Positions 46,762 through 57,209 are shown, numbered from the stretch's first letter. The stretch is DNA of 64,000 nucleotides from Cytobacillus purgationiresistens (GCF_030813235.1 NZ_JAUSUB010000001.1:429384-493383); one strand, 5' to 3'. Numbers and translations are program-made. Notes: generated from the letters alone by a model not told the origin.

Positions 46762-47465
46762 TATTTGCGCACCACCATACATGACAAGTAATTTAATTCT
46801 GCACCACGGAGTTCATTGACATTCCAAATTACCTCTTCGTCAGATGTAACTTTTGTAACTACATGTGTACTTTCTAATAAATTCATATCGTCTAATAAAT
46901 CCAACATCGCATCTAATACTTTGGCTACTTTAATAAAAACGATCGCATCATGACTTTCAATCACTCGGCGCATTTGCTCCATATCATCCGTTGCAGGGAC
47001 CATAGCAACATGGTCATCGCCATTTGCTAATGCAACTCCTAAGCGATTAGCAGAACCATTAAAAGATGAAATACCTGCTACTGTTTCAATCGGTACATCC
47101 GGGTGCATCGTTTGAAACAAATTCATTAAATGAATAAATGTGCTAAACAGCATTGGATCCCCTTCTGTAACAAAAGCAACATCTTTTCCTTGAATTAAAT
47201 AGCTATAAATAGCATCCACTGATTTTAACCATTCAGCACGCAATGTATCTTCATCTTTTGTCATTGGGAATACTAAACCAAGCATCTCTTTTTCTGCTGG
47301 GTTAATATACACTTCTATAATCCGATGAGCATAAGATTTACTGCCTTTTAATTTTTTTGGATAAGCAATGACCGGGCTTTCTTGTAATTTACGGAATGCT
47401 TTTACAGTGATTAATTCTGGATCACCCGGCCCGACACCTAATCCATATAAAGTTCCCATTCTCAT
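46761..47465 (-). CDS. cbiL: Cobalt-precorrin-2 C20-methyltransferase
   Basis: 234 residues, ATG at 47465 overlapping the upstream stop (ATGA). [35 protein letters not shown] and [17 protein letters not shown] match CbiL/CobI. It adds the C20 methyl group to cobalt-factor II/precorrin-2. Confidence 0.93.
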   Translation of the reverse strand: MRMGTLYGLGVGPGDPELITVKAFRKLQESPVIAYPKKLKGSKSYAHRIIEVYINPAEKEMLGLVFPMTKDEDTLRAEWLKSVDAIYSYLIQGKDVAFVTEGDPMLFSTFIHLMNLFQTMHPDVPIETVAGISSFNGSANRLGVALANGDDHVAMVPATDDMEQMRRVIESHDAIVFIKVAKVLDAMLDLLDDMNLLESTHVVTKVTSDEEVIWNVNELRGAELNYLSCMVVRK

Positions 47466-48670
47466 TTTTCGATTCCTTTCTTTGCTGTCACAATAAAGAT
47501 TGGATTTAACGGTTCAAATCGCGTTAAATTTAAAATTGGCTTACTTTTTGAAATTTGTGCTTGCATAATTGATACATCACAGCCTAGCGCTTTTAAATGC
47601 TGCTGCGCTTCTGCCAAGTTTTCAATCGTAGCAATATTCATAACAAGGCGACCATTTAGCTGTAAGCGTGAAATACATGTTTGCAATAAATGCTCCATAT
47701 TTCCACCGTTGCCTCCAATAAAAATAGCATGCGGATCTGGAAATTCATTCAGGCGCTCAGGCGCTTTCCCTAGCACTGCAACAAAATCTGTACGATGTTT
47801 TAATTGATTTTCTAAACAGTTTTCAAGATCCTTCTCATTTTTTTCAATTGCATATACTGCGCCTTCTCGCGCAATTTTCGCTGCTTCAATCGCAACTGAA
47901 CCTGTACAAGTTCCAATATCCCAAACAATACTATTTTCTTTAAGCCCTAACTCTTGCAAGCAAAGCGTTCGAATTTCTTTTTTTGTGATTAAACCTTTAT
48001 CTGGTTTTCGCTGAATAAATGCATTGTCTGGAATTCCAAGTGATGAACGTTCAACAGCTTCGCGCTGCTTTAAAACGACAACATTTAAAGGAGAAAATGA
48101 AGTTTGTTCCATATCCGTTAATGTTAAGAAGCGGCAACGCTCGTTTTCTCCTTGTAAGTTTTCTGCAACAAAGGCATCATATTCTGTCATGCTGAATTTT
48201 CTTAAATACTTTGCGATGGCTTGCGGAGTATTTATTTCATCTGTTAAAATAGCAATTTTTTTTCGCCCATCGATCTTTTGTGCAAAACCGTTTATGCAGC
48301 GGCCATGCAAGCTGACAATATACGCATCTTGCCAACTTTCTTGCATTCTTGAAAAAGCAAGCTGGACCGAGCTCGTATAAGGGTAGATTTCTAATGGAAG
48401 CTTTTTCGCAAGCACACCGCCAAGGCCATAAAACAGTGGGTCGCCCGATACTAAAATAACGACATTACGGGTTTCCTGCTGTATTTCAGCGGTTAACGCT
48501 GACAAACCGCCTTTAATTGCTTTTTTCTCTTTTTTGAACATTGGGAAAAATTCTAAATGTCGCTCACCACCCACAAGTAAATCACATTCATTAATCCACT
48601 CTATATATTGGGGGAGCAATCCTTCCGCGCCATTATCCCCTATGCCAATCATTTTCATCCAATTTGTCAA
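47462..48670 (-). CDS. cbiET: CbiE-CbiT fusion: C5/C15-methyltransferase and C12-decarboxylase
   Basis: 402 residues. The TTG start at 48670 is preceded by AGGAAAGG; the ATGs at 48658 and 48652 lack a site. Residues ~1-200 are CbiE ([28 protein letters not shown]). Residues ~215-400 are CbiT ([53 protein letters not shown]). Such fusions equal CobL of the aerobic pathway. It methylates C5 and C15 and removes the C12 acetate carboxyl. Confidence 0.94.
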   Translation of the reverse strand: MTNWMKMIGIGDNGAEGLLPQYIEWINECDLLVGGERHLEFFPMFKKEKKAIKGGLSALTAEIQQETRNVVILVSGDPLFYGLGGVLAKKLPLEIYPYTSSVQLAFSRMQESWQDAYIVSLHGRCINGFAQKIDGRKKIAILTDEINTPQAIAKYLRKFSMTEYDAFVAENLQGENERCRFLTLTDMEQTSFSPLNVVVLKQREAVERSSLGIPDNAFIQRKPDKGLITKKEIRTLCLQELGLKENSIVWDIGTCTGSVAIEAAKIAREGAVYAIEKNEKDLENCLENQLKHRTDFVAVLGKAPERLNEFPDPHAIFIGGNGGNMEHLLQTCISRLQLNGRLVMNIATIENLAEAQQHLKALGCDVSIMQAQISKSKPILNLTRFEPLNPIFIVTAKKGIEK

Positions 48671-49769
48671 TATTCTCAGCCTTTCCTAAACAGTCTCCAT
48701 TCATGGCATACAATGTTGTTGATACGTTAATGTCACTATTCATGTGATTCAGTGCATAGTAGCAGCAGTTTTTACAAAGTGCTTCAAAAAATGCCTCGTT
48801 TCCTTGAAGCATTTCACCAACTTGTGAAGCAGTATTCGCCTGTAAGATTTCTTGCTGTGTCGCCTCATCCACTCCAATTTTATTTGCAATGTCTGCCAGA
48901 AACTCAAAGTTAATCGGTGCGCTTTTTGAATGAACCATCATAACGCCTTGTGCAACTTTTGAAAACTTCCCCATCATTCCTACTAATGACACGCTCGGAA
49001 TTTTCTTCCGTGCAATATTCTTTAGCGTAAAACCGACAAAATCGCCCATTTCAATAAATGCTTCTTCTGGTAAATGAGGATACTGCTTCATTGCAAACTT
49101 TTCACTGCGTCCGCCTGTTGTAATGACTAAATGCTCACACCCTGCTTCTTTTGCAACATTGATAGCTTGAGCAATACTTGCCATATAAGCAGAACTTGAA
49201 AATGGAACGACTGTTCCTCGAGTACCTAATATAGAGATACCGCCAATAATACCAAGACGACCATTCAATGTTTTCTTAGCAATCTCTTCACCATCTGGTA
49301 CGGAAATGATTACTTCTATTCCGCACCCTAATTTGAAATTTTCTATTGCTTCTTGTACAACACCGACTATCATTTTACGTGGTACGGGGTTTATCGCTGC
49401 TTGGCCCACTGGAACGGGAAGTCCAGCTTTCGTCACACGCCCGACACCGACTCCACCATCTAAATGTATACATTCCTTTTTTAAAAAACGAACTGTACTT
49501 TGAATTCGCGCTTGATGTGTAGCATCAGGATCATCACCTGCGTCTTTAATCGTTTCACACATTACTCGGCCATCCAACATTTCATATGCTGTTACTTTAA
49601 ATGTTGCGTACTGACCAATTGGTAAATAAATCGTTACTTCATTCGATACTTTTCCTGTAACTAGTGCTTGTATTGCTGCCTTTGTCATCGCTGTTGCACA
49701 AGCTCCTGTCGTGTAGCCATGACGCATTTGTGAAGGGTCTTTTTTATTTCGTTTGTTCTGCACGCTCAT
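48633..49769 (-). CDS. cbiD: Cobalt-precorrin-5B C1-methyltransferase
   Basis: 378 residues from the ATG at 49769; a reading from 49790 adds seven residues, and neither has a strong ribosome site, as expected for a start inside the cbiC gene. [39 protein letters not shown] and [10 protein letters not shown] are the CbiD hallmarks. The product is the anaerobic-route C1 methyltransferase. CbiD marks the oxygen-independent pathway. Confidence 0.92.
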   Translation of the reverse strand: MSVQNKRNKKDPSQMRHGYTTGACATAMTKAAIQALVTGKVSNEVTIYLPIGQYATFKVTAYEMLDGRVMCETIKDAGDDPDATHQARIQSTVRFLKKECIHLDGGVGVGRVTKAGLPVPVGQAAINPVPRKMIVGVVQEAIENFKLGCGIEVIISVPDGEEIAKKTLNGRLGIIGGISILGTRGTVVPFSSSAYMASIAQAINVAKEAGCEHLVITTGGRSEKFAMKQYPHLPEEAFIEMGDFVGFTLKNIARKKIPSVSLVGMMGKFSKVAQGVMMVHSKSAPINFEFLADIANKIGVDEATQQEILQANTASQVGEMLQGNEAFFEALCKNCCYYALNHMNSDINVSTTLYAMNGDCLGKAENIDKLDENDWHRG

Positions 49770-50418
49770 CTGCCATAAGTGAAATGGCATTAAGTGCAGC
49801 TACTGTCACTGTACTGCCACCCTTTCTACCTTTGTTCGTAATAAATGGGATTCCTTCAAGTACTGCTAACTCTTCCTTCGATTCTGCTGCTGAAACAAAT
49901 CCTACTGGCATTCCGATGATCAAGTCAGGTTTTGCAACACCATCTTTAATTAAACGAATTAACTCTAACAATGCGGTTGGTGCATTGCCAATAGCATAAA
50001 TTCCTCCTTCCTGTAAACGGGTTGCTTTTTGCATGGAAATAATAGCACGGGTTGTACCTTGAGCCTTTGCTTCTTTTGCAACATCTTCATCAGCAATATA
50101 ACAATGCAAGTCCCCGCCATGTTTTTGAAATCGTTTACGGCCTGAACCACTTTCAATCATTTGTACATCTACCACGACATGACGGCCAGCTAAGATTGAT
50201 TCAATCCCTGCTTCAATTGCATCACGTGTAAAAATCATGCTGCGTCCTAACTCAAAATCTGCTGAAGCATGTATAACCCTTCGAACAACTAACCATTGCT
50301 CATCTGAAAATGGATGATTCCCCATCTCTTCTTTAATAATGGCGAAACTGTGATCATAAATTTTATCTGGATCTACAGTGACTGGTGTGAATTTTGTATT
50401 AAAGTTCATGTTTGCCAT
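49744..50418 (-). CDS. cbiC: Cobalt-precorrin-8 methylmutase
   Basis: 224 residues, ATG eight bases after GGAGG. RRVIHASADFELGRSMIFT carries the active-site His. Later motifs are RAIISMQKA, IYAIGNAPTALLELIRLI and IGMPVGFVSAAESKEEL. It moves the methyl group from C11 to C12, forming cobyrinate. It overlaps both neighbours by ~20-25 bases. Confidence 0.95.
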   Translation of the reverse strand: MANMNFNTKFTPVTVDPDKIYDHSFAIIKEEMGNHPFSDEQWLVVRRVIHASADFELGRSMIFTRDAIEAGIESILAGRHVVVDVQMIESGSGRKRFQKHGGDLHCYIADEDVAKEAKAQGTTRAIISMQKATRLQEGGIYAIGNAPTALLELIRLIKDGVAKPDLIIGMPVGFVSAAESKEELAVLEGIPFITNKGRKGGSTVTVAALNAISLMADERAEQTK

Positions 50419-51175
50419 GATTAAAACCTCCTAATAGTTGAGTGACTTCTTCGAAAGAAGTACAAAAATTTCGATAAATAAGTGCTGGTCGTTTTATTAA
50501 AATAACAGGAATGCCTAACTGTAGAGCAGCTGTCATTTTTTCATCTACAGACCCTGCTTTCCCACTTTCTTTTGTAATCATTAAAGTCACATTATATTGC
50601 TCGCATAAAGATTTATTTAATGATTCCGAAAACGGACCTTGAATCGCAATAATGTTTTTTTGTTTAATACCTAACTGATTGCACTTTTCCATATTCTCTA
50701 CATTTGGAAGAATTCTGCATAAAAGTCGGATTTCATCACGCAATAAATATTTCGCAAATAATTCTAATGTTTTGCTGCCAGTTGTTAACATAATGGTTCC
50801 TTGATGAGTTTGAGCTAACTTAGCTGCCTCTTCATAGGTTTCAACTTCTGTAATTAGCAGAGAACTAAACTTTTCTTTTGGACGTTCATAACGAATATAT
50901 GGAATATCACACGTTTTTGCTGCTGCCATTGCTGTTTTCGACGCTTCCTCCGCATAAGGATGACTAGCATCAATGACACAGGTCATCTCATGCCTATTTA
51001 TAAGCGCTATCATATCATCCAATGATAGTCGCCCGACTTGACAAGAAATATCGTGTGCTTTTAAACTTTCGGCTGCAGATTCTGTAACAACTGTGGCTAA
51101 TAAAGGATTGCCTTGATTTTGTAAATGAATGGCTAATGCTCTCGCATCACTCGTTCCTGCTAAAAAAAAGACCAT
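50399..51175 (-). CDS. cbiJ: Cobalt-precorrin-6A reductase
   Basis: 258 residues, ATG after AGGAGG. FFLAGTSDARALAIHLQNQG, CVIDASHPYAEEASKTAM, MLTTGSKTLELF and LMITKESGKAGSVDEKM match CbiJ/CobK. It reduces the macrocycle of cobalt-precorrin-6A with NAD(P)H. The last codons overlap the start of cbiC. Confidence 0.93.
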   Translation of the reverse strand: MVFFLAGTSDARALAIHLQNQGNPLLATVVTESAAESLKAHDISCQVGRLSLDDMIALINRHEMTCVIDASHPYAEEASKTAMAAAKTCDIPYIRYERPKEKFSSLLITEVETYEEAAKLAQTHQGTIMLTTGSKTLELFAKYLLRDEIRLLCRILPNVENMEKCNQLGIKQKNIIAIQGPFSESLNKSLCEQYNVTLMITKESGKAGSVDEKMTAALQLGIPVILIKRPALIYRNFCTSFEEVTQLLGGFNHGKHEL

Positions 51176-51184
51176 TAGTTCCTC

Positions 51185-52813
51185 CTAATCTCCACAAGGT
51201 GCTGGTTCTACCTCAATTTTGGAGCTCATATCGTGATAGTTATAATGCTGAATTTTTTTCACTCGCTTAAAATATTTAAAAAGGCGTTCATTTGGATGGG
51301 CATTTTGTTTGTATTCTTCTATAATTTTTGTTAATAACGGTATTAATTGATCTGGTTCAATCCCTTCTGCTACTGGCTGTGCAGCATGGGCTGTCCGGCC
51401 GACTGGCTTTGCGCCAATAAATAAATCAAACTTTTTCTTGCGGTATACGATCCCGATATCATCAAATACAGCTCGATAACATGCCATACCGCAACCATTA
51501 AAACCAATATGTAATTCTTTTGGAAGCTTTACTCCCCCCAATTTGGCAGCAATTTCTTCAGCATATGGAATAGAGTCAGCTTTTTCCCCGTAACAAAAAT
51601 CACAAGCTTTTAAATTTACAACATCGCCTATTGGCATGACGATTAAGTGGCTTTGTTCAAGTTTTTTAACGATCGTTTCAGGATGATCTGTTGGAACCTT
51701 TACTAAAAAACGATGATCAGGTGTATATTCTAGTGTGCCTTTCTCACCAATGGCTTCTGCTAATACACGCATTTGTTCTGAAGTAATCATTTTATTTGCA
51801 ACACCAGGAGATACAGCAAATTCAAATACATTTTCAATCGGCTGCTGTACTAAAAATGGATTTTCTATTGCGGTTTTAGTTGCCATAGATAAAGCTTTTA
51901 ATGCCATATCTACTGAGCTAACTTCCTGTTTTGTTTTTACAATTTGCTCATGACCAGATTGAGCTTCTCCTGTATCTTGATCTAAAGCCCATGGCTCCGC
52001 CTCCTTTTTCAAACGTTGATGCGGCTTTAAGCTTTGTTTCTCTTCACCTAACGTATATTTACGCTGATATCCTCGAGGAGTAATGATTTTATTGTCATAA
52101 AAGAACGTAGAAGAGTTCCCGATAATGACTGTTGTCAGCATGCCTATTTCGTGTTCAAGCATCTCCGCCAGTGTTGTCATAACTACCTTCTGGTTTTCAC
52201 GATAAGCACTTTTCACAAGCCCTACTGGCGTATCAGGTGAACGATATTTTAGCAATATATTTTGTGCTTCTACTATTTGTCGTGTCCGCCGCCCGCTTTT
52301 TGGATTATATAAAGCAATCACAAAATCAGCCATGCCTGCCGCTTCAATCCGCTTTTCAATAACCGTCCAAGGAGTTAAATGATCACTTAAACTGATTGTG
52401 CATGAATCATGCATGACTGGCGCGCCCAATATACTCGCACATGAATTAATCGCTGATATGCCTGGAACAATCTCCACCGCAAAGCCATCTTTTTCAGTCC
52501 AACCCTTTTCAATGAGTACTTCATACACTAACCCTGCCATTCCGTATACACCAGAATCGCCGCTGGAAATCACAGAGACAATATTGCCTGCTTCAGCTTG
52601 CTTAGCAGCTTCTTGTGCACGCGAAACCTCTTCTGTCATCCCTGTACTAACAATGGATTTAGCTGTTACTAAATGTTCAATTAGCTCGACGTATGTTTTA
52701 TAGCCGATAATATAATCACTTTGCTGCAAGGCATCTATTGCTCGCTTTGTAATATGCTCACTGTCTCCGGGACCGAAACCAACAACATAAATTTTTCCCT
52801 TATTCATATTCAT
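51185..52813 (-). CDS. cbiH60: CbiH60: cobalt-factor III C17-methyltransferase with C-terminal redox domain
   Basis: 542 residues from the ATG at 52813, seven bases after GGAGG; a longer in-frame reading to 52906 runs into the riboswitch terminator and is not real. Residues ~1-245 are CbiH/CobJ (YVVGFGPGDSEHITKRAID, SVISSGDSGVYGMAGLVYEV, IALYNPKSGRRTRQI). The C-terminal ~170 residues resemble the sulfite/nitrite reductase fold with Cys in KACDFCYG and GFNGCGMACYRAVF, a probable [4Fe-4S] site. The fusion corresponds to CbiH60 of B. megaterium, which methylates C17 and contracts the ring. First gene of the cobalamin operon. Confidence 0.93.
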   Translation of the reverse strand: MNMNKGKIYVVGFGPGDSEHITKRAIDALQQSDYIIGYKTYVELIEHLVTAKSIVSTGMTEEVSRAQEAAKQAEAGNIVSVISSGDSGVYGMAGLVYEVLIEKGWTEKDGFAVEIVPGISAINSCASILGAPVMHDSCTISLSDHLTPWTVIEKRIEAAGMADFVIALYNPKSGRRTRQIVEAQNILLKYRSPDTPVGLVKSAYRENQKVVMTTLAEMLEHEIGMLTTVIIGNSSTFFYDNKIITPRGYQRKYTLGEEKQSLKPHQRLKKEAEPWALDQDTGEAQSGHEQIVKTKQEVSSVDMALKALSMATKTAIENPFLVQQPIENVFEFAVSPGVANKMITSEQMRVLAEAIGEKGTLEYTPDHRFLVKVPTDHPETIVKKLEQSHLIVMPIGDVVNLKACDFCYGEKADSIPYAEEIAAKLGGVKLPKELHIGFNGCGMACYRAVFDDIGIVYRKKKFDLFIGAKPVGRTAHAAQPVAEGIEPDQLIPLLTKIIEEYKQNAHPNERLFKYFKRVKKIQHYNYHDMSSKIEVEPAPCGD

Positions 52814-52830
52814 AGGCTTTCCTCCAAATA

Positions 52831-52869
52831 AAAAATGCCTGTACTCCCTTAGAAAGGAATACAGGCATG
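52831..52869 (-). terminator. Riboswitch-controlled intrinsic terminator
   Basis: On the - strand, ATGCCTGTA-TTCC pairs with GGGA-G-TACAGGCAT and is followed directly by TTTTTT. It ends just before the GGAGG of cbiH60, so it is the likely OFF structure of the B12 riboswitch. Confidence 0.8.
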
Positions 52870-53118
52870 CGAAATTACAATATAAAAAAACTATACTGAA
52901 CCACAAAAAACAATAGGTATTATTGTCTCGCCTATACTTCTCCCTCCGAAAAGCAAGTGTCGTTTAAATAAGCAGGTTTCCTGACTTCAGCTTCATTTTA
53001 CTCTTACACCTTCCCAATTTCTCAGTGGCATTGTAATTTCATCAGCTTTAACAGTAGCGGGGGCTGTACTAGACTTACACTAGTTTCCCTTTTAACTCAC
53101 AAATGTGAGCACTTATTT
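52870..53118 (-). promoter_or_regulatory. Cobalamin (B12) riboswitch
   Basis: Read on the - strand, the order is a GGGAA element, AGTC, the core ACAGCCCCCGCTACTGT, GCCACTG, GGGAAGG and then the B12 box AGTCAGGAAACCTGC (52972-52987 region). These are the conserved blocks of adenosylcobalamin riboswitches. A small hairpin ACAATA...TATTGT plus T-run (52905-52926) and the strong terminator at 52831-52869 follow, forming the expression platform. Binding of adenosylcobalamin is expected to stop transcription of the cbi operon. Confidence 0.93.
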
Positions 53119-53629
53119 AAATTGATTTATTAAATTATTTCAAATATAACATATAATCTATTAATCTCCAAAGCTAAAAATGTATATTTTTGAAAATTTC
53201 ATAACGATTATGTAAAATGATGTAGAAATTTCATCTTAAAGTGATAGACTTTCGACAAAATCATTTAATTTATGTAGACTCGTCTTCTATTTCACTAATT
53301 CATAAGGTAACGCTTTAAGTTTTAATAAATGAAGTGCAGCTTACCTTACCAACTTTTTTAAACATTAATAACATCGATCGATCCAGTTATGCATCTGTCC
53401 TTGCACAAACTGTAAGTCTACATTTAAAAGGTCAGGTCATCTTTTTCACACAAAGTTCTGAAGAACACCTTGTTGAATGGTTGGTACGGCGTATCTCCCA
53501 CCACTACTAGCTGTGCTATGACTTTTGCGTTTTTCACATCATTTTTTTTATGGGGAATTATCGTCTAAATCCTTAATATTCTTTACATAGAGGATTTACT
53601 TTTACAAACTTGATATTTTTTCCTTAAAG

Positions 53630-53846
53630 GTTTGAGCTAAATTAAGCCAATAATGCCTTGTAGACCGATCAACTCTATAAAATCATCGCACCCTGCCTGA
53701 TTATTAACAAAAAGCATGTGGATCCCAGTTGCATTCCACGATAATCTTGTACTCTAGCTATCTGATTATACTTAGCGGTATCAATGTTAATAATTAATGT
53801 TTTAGAAGTAATTTGCGCTAACTTTATGATTTGGGTTATATTTCAT
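53630..53846 (-). pseudogene. IS110-family transposase remnant
   Basis: Starting from an ATG at 53846, the three frames give pieces of an IS110-type N-terminus: TLIINIDTAKYNQIARVQDY plus RGMQLGST, then LFVNNQAGCDDFIELI in the next frame, then RSTRHYWLNLA in the third. IS110 transposases read roughly (V/I)xIDxAK...ARxQDxRGxxLG...GHYWLNLA. At least two frameshifts and a deletion have destroyed it, and the C-terminal half is gone. Confidence 0.75.
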
Positions 53847-53930
53847 GAGAGGCGTCAAATTAAATGTATTTGCCCTCCCTAGCTGGCCAGCTTCGGACAC
53901 ATTCAACTTATCAAGAGGCCTTTTTTTATT

Positions 53931-53965
53931 CAAATCTCACTTTCAATTATTACAGGAATGCTGCC
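53931..53965 (+). repeat. 35-bp dispersed repeat, copy 1
   Basis: The stretch ending TTATTACAGGAATGCTGCC is 33/35 identical to 59493-59527. Both are preceded by AGAGG(C/T)CTTTTT. Probably the tail of an insertion sequence or MITE. Confidence 0.6.
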
Positions 53966-54276
53966 CCGTAAGTATAATAAGAATTTTTAAACCCTTTATT
54001 ATCTTTGTACACTAAAGATTTTATTTTTTCTCCTTCAATTGAAACTTAATACTTAGGTGTTTATTTTTTTTGATTAATAAACCGGTAGCTTGGTTTTAGC
54101 GCTTTATTATCGTAAACCTGTAATTGTTTTAAATTCTTTCCTTAGTATAATCCTCTGTATAAACCCTCTTCCAGTTAATGTCGGTATTTCTAACAACGGT
54201 CTCCACCATAGAAATGTATAAATGAATCCAGTGAAGAATAAAATCAATCGAGTATGATTAAAGGAGCTGAACACAA

Positions 54277-55086
54277 TTGGATGATTATATAAAGTCTGCT
54301 GCTTTTGAACATCAATTCTGGCTTCAGGTCTTAGGGGACCATTCTAGATTTATAAGGGATTCACTATATCCATCAGAAAAGAAAGATATTGAATTGGCTA
54401 CTGAATTTGTTAATTATTTTGATCAGCTATTAAATGAGGCAAGACCTGTAAGCGATGCTAACGCCATTCCTTTGGTTGATGCTGCAGAAGATGCTGTTCA
54501 ACAACTAAAAGCTTTTAAGCTTTCTATTCTCAAACGCCAATTGGCAGGTGAAATTGGTATCCATCTTCCCCCCACTTTTATCAATCATATGGTCAATGAG
54601 CTTGAGGAGTATCAGCTAGTCTTGAGTTATCTGAAACAAAAGGAAGTTCCTCCAATATTTCATGAATTGCATCACCACTTGCTATGGCTTTTGGATGCAT
54701 CCGGTCATGCAGGTGCAATCAATGATCAAATGGATGGAACAGAGAAGAAACTAAAGAAAGAAAGTCATATTTTTAATAAACATTTTGATCAATTTTATTT
54801 AAAAGCAGTCGAACTAACTGGCTATTTGCGAGCTAATGTTTCATCATTTCCTGCCTTAGACAGGTTTAATAGTGACGTTCAAATAGAAATGAAATTATTT
54901 AAGACATTCTTAACAGAACTGGAGGAAATGGAATTAACTGACCAAGCCTTGGGGACATTCTCTGCTTTAATGGCTGACCATATGGCAAGGGAAGAATGTT
55001 ATTACTTAATAAAACTTGCTCAGTCCGCTAACACTACAGAGCCGAATTGTGATCCAACTAAACCAAGAACAGAAAAACCTTTATAA
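54277..55086 (+). CDS. DUF2935 domain-containing protein
   Basis: 269 residues, TTG start with AAGGAG upstream. The protein is predicted all-helical with His/Glu pairs: AAFEHQFWLQVLGDHSRFI near the start, LHHHLLWLLDASGHA in the middle and LMADHMAREECYYLIKL at the end. These match the two-repeat DUF2935 (PF11155) family, whose His/Glu pattern resembles haemerythrin-like metal-binding bundles. The role is unknown. It lies alone, convergent with the MFS gene. Confidence 0.8.
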   Translation: MDDYIKSAAFEHQFWLQVLGDHSRFIRDSLYPSEKKDIELATEFVNYFDQLLNEARPVSDANAIPLVDAAEDAVQQLKAFKLSILKRQLAGEIGIHLPPTFINHMVNELEEYQLVLSYLKQKEVPPIFHELHHHLLWLLDASGHAGAINDQMDGTEKKLKKESHIFNKHFDQFYLKAVELTGYLRANVSSFPALDRFNSDVQIEMKLFKTFLTELEEMELTDQALGTFSALMADHMAREECYYLIKLAQSANTTEPNCDPTKPRTEKPL

Positions 55087-55232
55087 TTGAGTTTGTCATT
55101 GATTACAGCCCCCTCTTCCATGTCTCCTTATAAAAAACTTGGCATTACTTCTCAAATTTGCATACGAATTCAGAGTCCATATGATTTGGACTCTGCTTCG
55201 TTGTTAATGCATGTTGTCGATCTTATTAATCA

Positions 55233-56492
55233 CTACTTTGATAGGGACTGCACTTCATCTTTAATATACTTGGCAAACGTGATTTTTTCAGGCAGACGAA
55301 AAGATACAATGCTGGCAATAATTGAAACGAAAGCAGCTGCTCCAAAGGCAATGACATGGGTTCCGAAGGTCTCATACCCCCATCCGCCAATGAAAGAACC
55401 GATTGCTCCTCCGATTTGATGTCCGAAAAAAGCCCATCCATTTAATATCCCTAGTAAACGTACTCCATAGAAATCGCTTAATATCGCAGAGGACATAGCG
55501 ATTGAACCTGCCCATACCAATCCTCCTGTTACTGACACGAAAAAGAGCTGCCATGGACTTTCCACGAATACTAAGCCAAGAATCCCCATTCCTCTGACGA
55601 AATAGACCCAAAATAGTATATTCTTTCTTGGATAGCGGTCAGCGATGGATCCTAAGAATAAAGAACTAAAAATAGCTACAATGCCAATCAGGCCAAATCC
55701 GAATGAAGCTGTCATAGGCTCAAAGTGATGATCCATGAGCATTGGGACTGCATGGGTTCCCATGAGATTCATTCCAAAACCGCAGGCAAACAACCCAATG
55801 ACGATTTGCCAATAGGCTCGAGTCCTCACAGCATCCTTCCAAGTTAATTTTTCCTGAATGTCTTGATTATGAACCCTTCCTCGAGTTACAACGCCATCTG
55901 CCCCCTCAGGGACGTTTTCGCGCATAATAAAAATCGCGGATGGAAGGACGACACAAATGAAAACGCCAGATAATAAAAGAAGGGTCTGATGCCAACCGAA
56001 ATAATGGATGAGTGTGTTTTCAACAGGTGTCATAACAGCCATTCCAGCCATACCGCCCGTAGACAGATAAAAAAGCGCCTTGCCTCTTTGTTTTACGAAC
56101 CACTTGCTAACGATTGGCGCCAAAGTAATATTGCTTAAAAATGAAAGACCTACTGATAACAAAATTCCGAATGAAAGAAGGAATGAAATCATTCCATTAG
56201 CGTTTATTGTCCATAATACAGATGCACAAAAGATGAGGAGACCGGTTATCAGCACGAAACGTGTGCTGTACAGTTTTATTAGCCATCCTGCTAAGGGCAT
56301 ACCTAAACCATATACAATCATGCCGATTGCTATGATCACGGAAAACTCAGTTCTTGAGACCCCCAGATCTAATATCATTGGGTTAACAAAAGGACCAATT
56401 CCCATCCGCAAACCCATGCTCAGTAAAACGATCAACGATGCTGAAATTACAATATACCAGCCATAATAAGTACGCTTTCCAGTTTTATTCAT
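55233..56492 (-). CDS. MFS transporter, oxalate/formate antiporter (OFA) family
   Basis: 419 residues with twelve hydrophobic spans. It starts YYGWYIVISASLIVLLSMGL, typical of OFA/monocarboxylate MFS proteins, and includes GIGPFVNPMILDLGVSRTEF and YGLGMPLAGWLIKLY. A central cytosolic loop follows helix 6. Such carriers move small carboxylates; the substrate is not defined by sequence. The gene is isolated, with about 750 bases of gene-free DNA upstream. Confidence 0.8.
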   Translation of the reverse strand: MNKTGKRTYYGWYIVISASLIVLLSMGLRMGIGPFVNPMILDLGVSRTEFSVIIAIGMIVYGLGMPLAGWLIKLYSTRFVLITGLLIFCASVLWTINANGMISFLLSFGILLSVGLSFLSNITLAPIVSKWFVKQRGKALFYLSTGGMAGMAVMTPVENTLIHYFGWHQTLLLLSGVFICVVLPSAIFIMRENVPEGADGVVTRGRVHNQDIQEKLTWKDAVRTRAYWQIVIGLFACGFGMNLMGTHAVPMLMDHHFEPMTASFGFGLIGIVAIFSSLFLGSIADRYPRKNILFWVYFVRGMGILGLVFVESPWQLFFVSVTGGLVWAGSIAMSSAILSDFYGVRLLGILNGWAFFGHQIGGAIGSFIGGWGYETFGTHVIAFGAAAFVSIIASIVSFRLPEKITFAKYIKDEVQSLSK

Positions 56493-57200
56493 GCTGCTAG
56501 CCCTATCCTCTCTCTTTTAATTTTATGATTTTCAGCGTTTGTTCAGCAATAGAAGCATTATTCTCTAAATCTATCATTCCCCACTATTCCTGTTGCTTAT
56601 ATATCGCAAATCTATCCACCGACATTTCCTTCATACTTACCACTTAATTCGATAGCTAATTCTCAATTCCTTCTTTAGAAACTTGACCAATTAGAACCAA
56701 ACCAGACAAAGCGATTCCACTATAATGAAAAATAAAGTCTGTCTTAAAAGTTTTTAACAGTAGCCTATATTAATTATATTCAATTCTATTTTAGAATATT
56801 TATTCATTGTTGGTTTTATTAAGCTCGATATTATTTGCAATAAAATTCTTTAACGCGAATTTTTTCTTCCTAATCTGATTGTACAGTGATCAAATGCTAA
56901 CCTGAAACTTTAGTCCATAAAAAATACTGCTGCAGTAGCCCATTATTTACTCAAGCCCTTTCAATTTTTTAGGCATGTCAAAATGGTCTTAAAACGCAAA
57001 TAAGAGCCTCTAAGGTCTATCCTATTTTTTCTATTTCACCCAAAAAGTTGAACAATCTGCCTTATCCAAAATATTAAACTCAATCATTTTCTCAAGTAAT
57101 GAGAAATCAACTGGACTATCCCACTGGATACGTACCAACTCCTTGCCATGAACAGATCAAATAAAGCAAAAATATAATAAAACTGCCATCTTCGTTACAA
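56493..57200. other. Gene-free region with one coding remnant
   Basis: About 700 AT-rich bases containing the MFS gene promoter on the - strand and a decayed DUF1801-like fragment at 57027-57150. Nothing else recognised. Confidence 0.5.
57027..57150 (-). pseudogene. C-terminal remnant of a DUF1801/YdhG-like protein
   Basis: On the - strand about 40 codons read SVHGKELVRIQWDSPVDFSL, LEKMIEFNILDKADC and STFWVK before a TAG. An in-frame TGA lies immediately upstream and there is no start codon. The pattern resembles the end of small DUF1801 (YdhG-like) proteins. The N-terminal part is absent. Confidence 0.35.
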
Positions 57201-57209
57201 TTAAAATAA

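Larger units (their letters stand above)
53119..54270. other. Decayed insertion-sequence region
   Basis: About 1.15 kb without an intact gene. It includes an IS110-type transposase remnant (53630-53846), one copy of a 35-bp dispersed repeat (53931-53965), and an unassigned + strand coding fragment around 53361-53510 ending in EEHLVEWLVRRISHHY. Confidence 0.6.

Noticed and set aside
52814..52906. N-terminal extension of CbiH60
   Set aside because: It would run through the riboswitch terminator; the ATG at 52813 has GGAGG at ideal spacing and gives the family start.
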